Assembly (NCBI RefSeq): GCF_037076565.1
Contig: NZ_AP029028.1
Span: 4,278,001-4,342,000, forward strand
Origin: Herbaspirillum sp. DW155
GTDB taxonomy: Bacteria; Pseudomonadota; Gammaproteobacteria; Burkholderiales; Burkholderiaceae_D
Length of the DNA stretch: 64,000 bases
Direction: 5' to 3'
Below, piece by piece: positions 8,342 through 15,572 of this stretch. Within the stretch, counting starts at the first letter, position 1. Each line of letters starts with the position of its first letter. The position numbers and the translations under genes are program-made. The notes under the pieces were generated by a model that saw only the letters and a program-made list of their open reading frames with translations, was not told the origin of the DNA and made no database searches.

Positions 8342-8995
8342 TTACAGATCGGTAAAGACCGTCTCGGCCGCCAGGCGCGACTTCGGCAGCTTGGCATTGA
8401 AGTCATCGGCACCGCTGTAGCCCAGGCCGACCAGCACCACGCTGGTGAAGCCCTTCTCGCGCAGGCCCAGTTCCTCATCCAGCACCTTGGCATTGAAACC
8501 TTCCATCGGCACCGCATCCACTTCCAGTTCGGCCGCGCCCAGGAGCAGCGTGCCCAGGGCCAGGTAGACCTGCTTTTCCATCCAGTGCTGGGCGTCCTTC
8601 AACTCGTAGCGATGCAGGTTGCTGTAGAGCAGGCGCGAACCGCGCTGGCCGGCCTTGGCCTCGGCATTGACGAAGCGGCCATCGGCTTCTTCTTTTTCCA
8701 GCAGCGCCTCCAGATGCGGCTCGCTGATGGCGGTACGGGCGCACAGCACGATCACGTGCGAGGCGTTGATGATCTTGGGCAGGTTGTAGGGATAACCGGC
8801 TTCGGCAGCCTTGCCGATGCGGGCCTTGGCGGCATCGCTGGAGGCCACCACGAAATGCCAGGGCTGCGAGTTCACCGAGGACGGGGCCAGGCGCAGCAGC
8901 TCGCGCAGTTCAGCGATGAGGGATTCGGGAATCTTGCGGCTGGGATCGAAGGCCTTGGTGGAGTGGCGTTTGCGGGCGGCGTGGAGCAGGCTCAT
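8342..8995 (-). CDS. nfsB: Oxygen-insensitive NAD(P)H nitroreductase / dihydropteridine reductase (NfsB type)
   Basis: The 217-residue flavoprotein has the nitroreductase signature: N-terminal RHSTKAFDPSRKIP, FMN-contacting RLAPSSVNSQPWHFVV (about 36-51), and the C-terminal GLGYSGADDFNAKLPKSRL resembling E. coli NfsB. It reduces nitroaromatics or quinones with NAD(P)H through FMN, in the cytoplasm. Length equals the family norm. It is divergent from a LysR gene; a perfect inverted repeat in the shared promoter is a plausible control site. Confidence 0.88.
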   Translation of the reverse strand: MSLLHAARKRHSTKAFDPSRKIPESLIAELRELLRLAPSSVNSQPWHFVVASSDAAKARIGKAAEAGYPYNLPKIINASHVIVLCARTAISEPHLEALLEKEEADGRFVNAEAKAGQRGSRLLYSNLHRYELKDAQHWMEKQVYLALGTLLLGAAELEVDAVPMEGFNAKVLDEELGLREKGFTSVVLVGLGYSGADDFNAKLPKSRLAAETVFTDL

Positions 8996-9027
8996 GGTAT
9001 TTCCTTCCGTTGAATGGTTTGGCGTTG

Positions 9028-9050
9028 AGCATTAAATCTTGCTTAATGCT
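9028..9050. promoter_or_regulatory. Inverted repeat AGCATTAA-N7-TTAATGCT, candidate LysR box
   Basis: Perfect 8-bp arms with a 7-nt spacer lie between the divergent nfsB and LysR genes, 33 bp from the nfsB start. They contain the T-N11-A core expected for LysR-type sites (ATTAA-N7-TTAAT). Almost the same repeat occurs at 52579-52601. Confidence 0.6.
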
Positions 9051-9192
9051 CCTGAATTCACTGGTGCGGCTTGCATGACATCATCGGGCAGGATGCGGTT
9101 TCAAAAAAGCGCAGCGGGGCAGAAACATTTTCAAAAAATAATTGAAAGTAAAATGCGGGTTTCGATCTCATCACCTTGTCTCCTGCCCCATC

Positions 9193-10098
9193 ATGATCCG
9201 CCTGGAAGACCTCGCCATCTTTGTCTGCGCTGCCGACAACGGCAGCCTCTCCGCCGCAGCCCGCCAGCACGACGTCACTCCGGCCGTCGCCAGCGCCGCC
9301 ATGAAGCGGCTCGAAGGCGAACTCGGCGCGCGCCTGCTGGCCCGCTCCACGCGCAGCCTGCGCCTGACGCCCGATGGCGAGCGCTATCTGCAATACGCCC
9401 GCAACGCGCTGGCCGAAGTCAATGCCGGGCGCGATGCCGTGGCCCATGGACGGCGCATGGTCGGCGGTAATCTCTCGCTGTCGGTGCCCTCGGATTTCGG
9501 CCGCAATCTGATGTGCCAGTGGCTCGATGAATTCCAGGCCCAGCATCCGGCGGTGAGCCTGCAGGTGCGCATCAGCGACCGCGTGGCCGACATGTTCCGC
9601 CAGCCGGTGGAGGTCGCCATCCGCTACAGTCCGCCCGAGGATTCCAGCCTGGTGGCCCTGCCGCTGGCACCGGAGAACCGCCGCGTGCTGTGCGCCTCGC
9701 CCGACTATCTGGCGCGCCACGGCCGCCCGCGCACACCGGCCGACCTGCGCCAGCACAATTGCCTGCGCTATCTGCTCTCGGACATGCTGCATTCGCAGTG
9801 GACCTTCTTCAAGGAGGGCAGCCCGGTACAGGTGCAGGTGAGCGGCGACCGCGTGTGCGACGATGGCGAACTGGTGCACCGCTGGGCCGTGGATGGCCGC
9901 GGCATCGCCTACAAGTCGCGGCTGGACGTGCTGGCCGACCTGCGCAACGGCAGGCTGGAAGCGTTGATGGAAGATTATGCGGGCGAGGCCTCGCCGCTGA
10001 ATCTGGTCTGCACGCATCGCATGAGCCTCTCGCCCACGGTGCGTGCGCTGCGTGAGCTGCTGGGTGAACGGATCGCGCGTTATCTCACCGATCGCTGA
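9193..10098 (+). CDS. LysR-family transcriptional regulator
   Basis: From the ATG at 9193 (MIRLEDLAIF) the protein has 301 residues. The helix-turn-helix is at about 14-45 (GSLSAAARQHDVTPAVASAAMKRLE), followed by a CrgA/DsdC-like effector domain with RSTRSLRLTPDGERYL. An in-frame ATG 17 codons upstream gives an unnatural N-terminus and is rejected. The gene is divergent from nfsB and probably controls it and itself. Its stop codon lies inside an 18-bp palindrome shared with the convergent exporter gene. Confidence 0.87.
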   Translation: MIRLEDLAIFVCAADNGSLSAAARQHDVTPAVASAAMKRLEGELGARLLARSTRSLRLTPDGERYLQYARNALAEVNAGRDAVAHGRRMVGGNLSLSVPSDFGRNLMCQWLDEFQAQHPAVSLQVRISDRVADMFRQPVEVAIRYSPPEDSSLVALPLAPENRRVLCASPDYLARHGRPRTPADLRQHNCLRYLLSDMLHSQWTFFKEGSPVQVQVSGDRVCDDGELVHRWAVDGRGIAYKSRLDVLADLRNGRLEALMEDYAGEASPLNLVCTHRMSLSPTVRALRELLGERIARYLTDR

Positions 10099-10113
10099 GC
10101 CGGGCCCGGCTCA
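10096..10113. terminator. 18-bp perfect palindrome spanning two convergent stop codons
   Basis: TGAGCCGGGCCCGGCTCA reads the same on both strands. Its first three bases are the LysR stop codon and its last three are the complement of the exporter stop codon. It may act as a short shared transcription barrier, although it lacks a loop and T-run. Confidence 0.45.
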
Positions 10114-11067
10114 TGCCTTGCTGACGGCACGGCGCAGGCCCACCGAAGGCAGTGCCGGCAACACCAGTCCCAGGCACAGCAAACCCATGCCCAGCAGCAG
10201 ATCACCGGAGAGCTTCTCGCCGAAGATCAGCGAGGACAGCGCCAGACCCACCACCGGCACGCCCAGCATGCACACCGATACCGTCACCGGCGAGAGGCGC
10301 TGGGTCATCTGCAATACGATCAGGAAAGTCAGGGCCGTGGCCAGCGGACCGGTGTAGGCGATCACACCCCAGGAATGCGGATCGGCCAGGAAGGTCGGTG
10401 CGCCATCGACCACCAGGGCCAGCAGGGACAGCGGCACGGCGGCCACCAGGGTCTGCCAGGGCAGCAGGTCGAAGTCCAGCTTCACGCCCGGCGTCATCTT
10501 GATCTGCAGGATGTTGGTGGCCCAGGACAGCGAGGCCGCGCCCAGCATCAGGTAGCCGATCATGCTGTGCATGTCCGCATGCAGCAGCGCCGGCAGCACG
10601 ATCACGGCCATGCCCGCATAGCTGCAGACGGTGGCCAGCGACTGCTGGGTGCTCAGCTTGTGCTTGAGGACGAGCGCGGCACCCGGCACCACCCAGATCG
10701 AGGTGGCATAGGCGATCAGCGAGGCGCGGCCCGGCATGACGAAGTGCAAGGCCCCGGTGACCAGCGCCGTGAACAGGCCCATCTGCAAGACACCCACGCC
10801 GGCCACCACCGGCCACTCTTGGCGCGTGGGCAAGCGCAGCTTGCCCAGGGCAGCGGCGATGATGAAACTGAGGATCGCCGCCGACAGGAAACGGCTGGCC
10901 GCGAACCACAACGGCGGAATGAACTGGCTGCCGAACTTCATCACCGGCCAGTTGCCGCCCCAGATGCAGATCGCCAGCACCACGCAGACCAGAAACAACC
11001 GGCTCATCGGCTGCGGCCGGGAAGAGGCAGGACGGGTGGTGGCGGGTGCGGCAATGGCGGTGGACAT
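10111..11067 (-). CDS. EamA/DMT-superfamily transporter (RhaT/YdcZ-type exporter)
   Basis: The 318-residue protein has ten predicted membrane segments in two EamA repeats (about 22-150 and 165-300). Segments such as ICIWGGNWPVMKFG near the start and SLIFGEKLSGDLLLGMGLLCLGL near the end are typical of drug/metabolite exporters. It begins after a 20-residue polar Ala/Pro/Thr leader; an internal Met at residue 21 (MSRLFLVCVV) could be the true start. The exported compound is unknown. Confidence 0.85.
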   Translation of the reverse strand: MSTAIAAPATTRPASSRPQPMSRLFLVCVVLAICIWGGNWPVMKFGSQFIPPLWFAASRFLSAAILSFIIAAALGKLRLPTRQEWPVVAGVGVLQMGLFTALVTGALHFVMPGRASLIAYATSIWVVPGAALVLKHKLSTQQSLATVCSYAGMAVIVLPALLHADMHSMIGYLMLGAASLSWATNILQIKMTPGVKLDFDLLPWQTLVAAVPLSLLALVVDGAPTFLADPHSWGVIAYTGPLATALTFLIVLQMTQRLSPVTVSVCMLGVPVVGLALSSLIFGEKLSGDLLLGMGLLCLGLVLPALPSVGLRRAVSKA

Positions 11068-11584
11068 CTGGGCTCCATGAGGGAAAGACGGAGCGCTGCA
11101 GGAGCCGGAAAATCCAAGCCGTCCGGCGCATGCTGCAGCGCATCCAAACGGCTCTCATGGTAGAGAAGAGGCGGCAAATAGTGCTGCCGTATTGGAGGGG
11201 AAGAAAGACCGTCGGCAGCACTTACTGCTGCAAAATAATCGACTGACAGATTATTCATCTGCGAATACCCGTTTGGTGCAGCATGCACCACTCCGGACAT
11301 GGCGCTGGTGCATCGCCCCGCCAGCCCCTCGGATTTAGCCCATATGAACGAAGATACCGGCCAGCCGGCGCAAACCCTTGCCGGACGGCTGGCCGCCCTG
11401 CCCCTGACGATCCGGGGTGAAGGTTCTGACCAGATTCCGACTTTTTTCCGTACGGCGGCATTCTGTTCGTTCATCTTTCCTGATCAGCCAGTGAAGTGAA
11501 CTTTGGACCTCGCCCCGGCGCTTGAGGTAGTCTTCTGACAGGCCCGGCGATGACATGACACGGGCGCCCATTCGGAGACCCACC
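11068..11584. other. Divergent promoter region, no gene recognised
   Basis: This 517-bp stretch separates the exporter (minus) from the crotonase-like gene (plus). It contains AT-rich patches around 11210-11270 and 11435-11500 that could hold promoters. The short frames in it have poor starts and no family resemblance. Confidence 0.5.
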
Positions 11585-12379
11585 ATGCAAGCGACCAGCC
11601 CGGACCTGCTGCTGCGGCACGACCAGCACGGCATCACCACCCTCACCCTGAACCGGCCAGCGCAGTTCAATGCGCTCTCGGAAGCCATGCTGACCGCCTT
11701 GCAGGCGCAGCTCGATGCCCTGGCGCAGGATGCCCGGGTGCGCTGCGTGATCCTGGCCGCCAATGGCCGCGCCTTCTGCGCCGGCCACGACCTGCGCGAA
11801 ATGCGCGCCACGCCCCAGCAGGCTTACTACCAGCAGTTGTTTGAGCGCTGCAGCCGCCTGATGCAATCGCTGCGCGCGCTGCCGGTCCCGGTGATCGCCA
11901 AGGTGCAGGGGCTGGCCACGGCGGCCGGCTGCCAGCTGGTGGCCAGTTGCGATCTGGCAGTGGCCAGCGAGCAGGCGCGCTTTGCGGTCTCGGGCATCAA
12001 CGTCGGATTGTTCTGTTCCACCCCGGCGGTGGCGCTCACGCGCAACCTGCCGATCAAGCGGGCTTTCGAGATGCTGGTGACCGGCAAGTTCATCGATGCC
12101 GCCACGGCCGCCGAGTGGGGACTCATCAACCAGGCCGTACCCGAGAGCGAACTCGATGCCGCCACCCAAGCACTGGCCCGCGAGATCTGCAGCAAGCCCG
12201 CCATCTCGATTGCGCGCGGCAAGGCCATGGTGTACCGCCAGCAGCGGATGGCCCTGCCGGATGCCTATGCCCATGCGGCCGAGGTGATGGCCTGCAACAT
12301 CATGGATGCCGAGGCGATGGAAGGGATACAGGCGTTTCTGGAAAAGCGTGCGCCCAGCTGGACTGAGCGGGGGGATTGA
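11585..12379 (+). CDS. Crotonase-superfamily protein, ECHDC3-like, lacking both catalytic glutamates
   Basis: The 264-residue protein starts at ATG 11585, preceded by GGAG at a 7-base spacing; an upstream in-frame ATG lacks such a site. The oxyanion-hole regions are present (NGRAFCAGHDLREM; KVQGLATAAGCQLVASCDLAV). The two general-acid/base glutamates of enoyl-CoA hydratase are replaced: GCQL has Gln and SGINVGLF has Asn. INVGLFCSTPAVALTR and the C-terminus EGIQAFLEKRAPSW closely match the animal ECHDC3 family. The fold should bind acyl-CoA, but hydratase activity is unlikely. Annotating it as an enoyl-CoA hydratase would overstate what is seen. Confidence 0.85.
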   Translation: MQATSPDLLLRHDQHGITTLTLNRPAQFNALSEAMLTALQAQLDALAQDARVRCVILAANGRAFCAGHDLREMRATPQQAYYQQLFERCSRLMQSLRALPVPVIAKVQGLATAAGCQLVASCDLAVASEQARFAVSGINVGLFCSTPAVALTRNLPIKRAFEMLVTGKFIDAATAAEWGLINQAVPESELDAATQALAREICSKPAISIARGKAMVYRQQRMALPDAYAHAAEVMACNIMDAEAMEGIQAFLEKRAPSWTERGD

Positions 12380-12717
12380 TCGGGTTTTCATGAGGGAGCG
12401 GAAGACGGGTTGCATCGTCCGCGATCAGATGGGGCAGGCACAACGACAACACGATGGCGCCCGACGCAAAGAAAAATCAGCCACGCCAGACGATAAAAAA
12501 GTTAGAAATTGATTCGATCCGAAGAAACGCTATTTCTATCGATCATTCCAGCCTCGCGGCCTGCTCATAAATTGCTATCCTCTCCACCCTGAGCGGCTTA
12601 CCGCCTCTTTTACAGCACCTTCTTTACAGCTTTTTTACACCACCAACCCAAAGTTTTATCCGGATTAAACGCCGCAAAAACTAAGCTTGATGCTCTTCAA
12701 CCCATGGAGCATCCAGC
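12380..12717. other. Intergenic promoter region upstream of TorF-like gene
   Basis: This 338-bp gap becomes AT-rich from about 12475 and very likely contains the promoter of the outer membrane protein gene at 12718. No clear hairpin or frame was seen. Confidence 0.5.
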
Positions 12718-13587
12718 ATGAACCGCCGTACCTCACAACAAGTCGAAGACACCACCCAGGAATCGCTGGCACCACTGGGCCAGCGTCGCCTGCGCAATGC
12801 GCAACTGGCCGGACTGGCGAGCCTGGCCGCCGCCGCTGCCCTGCTGGCCATCGCCGTGATCGCCCCGGCCCAGGCGCAGGAAGCTGGCGCAGCGCCGGCT
12901 GCCAGCGACGCCAGCGCCTCGCCGCTGCACCTGACAGGCAACATCGGCATCGTCAGCCAGTACGTCTTCCGTGGGACCACGCAGACCAATCAAAAGCCCG
13001 CCCTGCAAGGCGGCTTCGATCTGACCCATGACAATGGCCTGTATGCCGGGATCTGGATGTCCAACATCAGCTGGATCTCCGATACCAATTCCGCAGCCTC
13101 GGCCAGTCTGGAGACGGATATCTACGGCGGCTGGAAGCCTGCCCTGACCGACTGGCTCACCGGCGACATCGGTGTGCTGCACTACGCCTATCCGGGCAGC
13201 TACCCGGCCGGCATGACCAGACCCGATACCACCGAGGTCTACCTGGGCGTGGACGCCAAATGGATCGCCTTCAAGTATTCGGTCAGCACGGGCAACACCT
13301 TCGGCAATGCCGATACCAGTGGCAGCAGCTACGCCGATCTCTCGCTGACCCATGAGCTTTTCGACGGCATCACCGGCCTGGCCCACATCGGACGCCAGCA
13401 CTACACCGGCCCCAACGCTTCCAGCCTCTCCTATACCGACTGGAAGCTTGGCCTCACGCGCGATTTCTCCGGCTATGTGCTGGGCCTGGCCTACACCGGC
13501 AGCAACGCGCCGGATGCCGGCTATACCCTGCGCGGCAAGAACATCGGCAGCAACCAGTGGGTGGCCTCGCTCAACAAGAGCTTCTGA
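12718..13587 (+). CDS. TorF-family putative outer membrane porin (Gcw_chp)
   Basis: The 289-residue protein has a long N-terminal region with a hydrophobic core at about 29-50 and a probable cleavage at AQA-QE (about 53-54). The mature N-terminus LTGNIGIVSQYVFRGTTQTNQKPALQGGFDL is the conserved start of the TIGR02001/Gcw_chp family, and the protein ends NKSF with terminal Phe as in outer membrane barrels. Its substrate is unknown. It stands alone, followed by a small membrane protein gene. Confidence 0.87.
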   Translation: MNRRTSQQVEDTTQESLAPLGQRRLRNAQLAGLASLAAAAALLAIAVIAPAQAQEAGAAPAASDASASPLHLTGNIGIVSQYVFRGTTQTNQKPALQGGFDLTHDNGLYAGIWMSNISWISDTNSAASASLETDIYGGWKPALTDWLTGDIGVLHYAYPGSYPAGMTRPDTTEVYLGVDAKWIAFKYSVSTGNTFGNADTSGSSYADLSLTHELFDGITGLAHIGRQHYTGPNASSLSYTDWKLGLTRDFSGYVLGLAYTGSNAPDAGYTLRGKNIGSNQWVASLNKSF

Positions 13588-13648
13588 GGCCGGACCATCG
13601 TGTGAATTGGCAATGGGCAATGGGCAATGAACAAGGAGGTGCATCATC

Positions 13649-14056
13649 ATGCGTAGCCGTCTGCACTGGAAACGTGGCGAAGATCGCCTCCACCCGCTCT
13701 CGCCACGTCATCTGTTCCTGCGCACCGCGCAGCGCCGCCGCTATCGTCACGTGCTGGTCGCGCTGCTGATGCTGCTGCTCTGCGTCGGTGTCGCTCAGCT
13801 GAGCTGGGCGGTATCACCTTACCGCGCGGCGGAAGACTACGGACCCTCGCCGCAAGCCCTGCAGCATCGCGAAGACTGTCGGCACCAGGTGGCCGCTGTC
13901 CTGCCGGGCAAGATCGAGAGCGAGGAGTTCGTCGCACGCACCGACCGCGAATATTTCCGCTACGTGGTGCGGCATGATCTGCGGGAGATTCTCTTCATCT
14001 GCGATGCGCGCACTGGCCAGATCCGCCGCCAGATCGATCTCTGGGGGGATCTTTAG
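13649..14056 (+). CDS. Small single-pass membrane protein, unknown function
   Basis: The 135-residue protein has a strongly basic N-terminus (about 30 residues rich in Arg/His), one membrane segment at about 35-54 (VLVALLMLLLCVGVAQLSWAV) and a C-terminal periplasmic part with two cysteines (DC at about 76 and IC at about 118) that could pair. A strong AAGGAGGTG ribosome site stands upstream of the ATG, supporting expression. I do not recognise the family. It follows the TorF-like gene by 61 bp, a space containing a short GGCAATG triplication, and may be cotranscribed. Confidence 0.65.
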   Translation: MRSRLHWKRGEDRLHPLSPRHLFLRTAQRRRYRHVLVALLMLLLCVGVAQLSWAVSPYRAAEDYGPSPQALQHREDCRHQVAAVLPGKIESEEFVARTDREYFRYVVRHDLREILFICDARTGQIRRQIDLWGDL

Positions 14057-14104
14057 GTTCATCTCGCGCTAGCACCACCCCGGTACACATTCATCGCGCC
14101 AGGA

Positions 14105-14148
14105 CCGGTTCCCATTTGATTTGCCCGTGCAGATCAAATGAGAACCGG
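14105..14148. terminator. Hairpin with 16-bp near-perfect stem
   Basis: Arms 14105-14120 and 14133-14148 pair with one mismatch around a 12-nt loop. It lies 50 bp after the small membrane protein gene. No T-run follows, so it may be a factor-dependent terminator or an mRNA-stability element. Confidence 0.5.
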
Positions 14149-14261
14149 CCTTGGTGCCGCCTCGACAGACCGACAGGCAGCGCACAGCCGGGCTGGACAA
14201 GCGGCCGGGCTGACGGCAAGATGCGGCATCCCATCCCTCTGCCCATCTGACCGACCTGCCC

Positions 14262-14834
14262 ATGCAAGCCGATTACGCCACCATCCTGCAATGGATCTAT
14301 CTCTTCAACTCCCTTGCCCTGGCTCAACTGGCCCTGAAGCAACTGGCCCGGCGCCGCAAGGCGCGCGGGCTGGAGCAGCGCTTTCGTGCGGCCCAGACCG
14401 CCCAGTGGCGCCTGAGCGCACCTGACTTCCTGACCTCCCGGCTGGGCGCACCCCACGCGCAGCACACGCGCGAGGACGGCGCCACGCTGTATCGCTGGCG
14501 CGGCGAGCGGCACTGGCTGGAAGCGCTCTATCGGGATGGACGATGCGAAAGCGTGGAAGTCTCCGACCATCTGGAAGAAAGCTTCCCCACCGTCAATACC
14601 TATTTCAATTGCGCGGTGCTGGCCGGGCTGGCCTGCGCCTGGAAGTTCTCGGGGCTGGCCGATGCGCCGGAGCTGGAAGTGACGGCAGCAGGCAAGCAAT
14701 ACCTGGCCAGTTTCATCGTCTTTGTGGCCGGTGCCTGGCTGCTCTCCTTCGTGCTCAAGCGCCAGCGCGTGTTGCTCAACCTGGGCTGCATCGCGATGGT
14801 CGTGCTGGCGCTGCCGCTGCTGAACTGGCCCTGA
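14262..14834 (+). CDS. Hypothetical membrane protein
   Basis: The 190-residue protein has a hydrophobic N-terminal segment (about 8-26), a soluble middle of about 85 residues and two or three C-terminal membrane segments (about 112-130, 148-165, 170-187). The middle is Arg-rich with RRRKARGLEQRFRAAQ. No motif was recognised. It is convergent with kdpE, separated by only 18 bp. The reading frame has the local codon bias, which supports it as real. Confidence 0.65.
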   Translation: MQADYATILQWIYLFNSLALAQLALKQLARRRKARGLEQRFRAAQTAQWRLSAPDFLTSRLGAPHAQHTREDGATLYRWRGERHWLEALYRDGRCESVEVSDHLEESFPTVNTYFNCAVLAGLACAWKFSGLADAPELEVTAAGKQYLASFIVFVAGAWLLSFVLKRQRVLLNLGCIAMVVLALPLLNWP

Positions 14835-14852
14835 ATCCTCAGCGCTCGCGGC

Positions 14853-15563
14853 TCATTCAGCGATCACGTCGGCCAGCCGATAGCCCACGCCGATCTCGGT
14901 GAGGATGTGCACCGGCTGGGCCGCATCGTGCTCCAGCTTCTGGCGCAGGCGCTGCATGTAGATGCGCAGGTAATGACCGTCTTCCGCATGCGACGGTCCC
15001 CAGCCAGCCACCAGCAACTGGCGGTGCGTGATGACGCGGCCGGCATCGCGCAGCAGCGTGGACAGCAGGCGATATTCGATCTGCGTCAGATGCAGTGCCT
15101 CGCCATTGCGGGAGACGCTGCGGGCCGGCAGGTCCACCACCACCTCACCCAGCCGATAGCGGCCGCTGGACTGGCCCGCGCCTGATGCGCGCGCATGGCG
15201 GCGCAGCTGGGCGCGCATGCGGGCCAGCAGCTCGGGCATGCCGAAGGGCTTGACGAGATAGTCATCGGCACCGGCGTCGAGGGCTTCCACTTTTTCCGAT
15301 TCCTGGGTGCGCGCCGAGAGGATCACGATGGGCACGCTGCTCCAGTTGCGGATCTCGCTGACGACCTGCTTGCCATCGCCATCGGGCAGGCCGAGGTCGA
15401 CGATGATGAGGTCGGGCTTGCGGGTGCCGGCTTCGGTAACGCCCTCGCGCGCGGTCTTGGCCTCATGCACGATGAAGCCCTCCTGTTCCAGAGCGCTTTT
15501 GACCAGCTTGCGGATGTGCGGATCATCTTCGATGAAGACGATGTTGCCTGCGTGTTCTTGCAT
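14853..15563 (-). CDS. kdpE: KdpE, OmpR-family response regulator of potassium transport
   Basis: The 236-residue protein has a receiver domain (about 8-120) with acidic residues EDD near the start, the phosphoacceptor Asp in IIVDLGLPDGDG, Thr/Ser in ILSARTQ and Lys in LVKPFG, then an OmpR-type winged helix with LTQIEYRLLSTLLRDAGRVITHRQLL. It activates kdpFABC when phosphorylated by KdpD. It lies 9 bp downstream of kdpD and forms the distal gene of that transcript. Confidence 0.95.
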   Translation of the reverse strand: MQEHAGNIVFIEDDPHIRKLVKSALEQEGFIVHEAKTAREGVTEAGTRKPDLIIVDLGLPDGDGKQVVSEIRNWSSVPIVILSARTQESEKVEALDAGADDYLVKPFGMPELLARMRAQLRRHARASGAGQSSGRYRLGEVVVDLPARSVSRNGEALHLTQIEYRLLSTLLRDAGRVITHRQLLVAGWGPSHAEDGHYLRIYMQRLRQKLEHDAAQPVHILTEIGVGYRLADVIAE

Positions 15564-15572
15564 GGGATGTCC

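Noticed and set aside
11299..11499. Small plus-strand open frame in the exporter-crotonase gap
   Set aside because: No ribosome site, no family resemblance, and composition not distinct from noncoding DNA.
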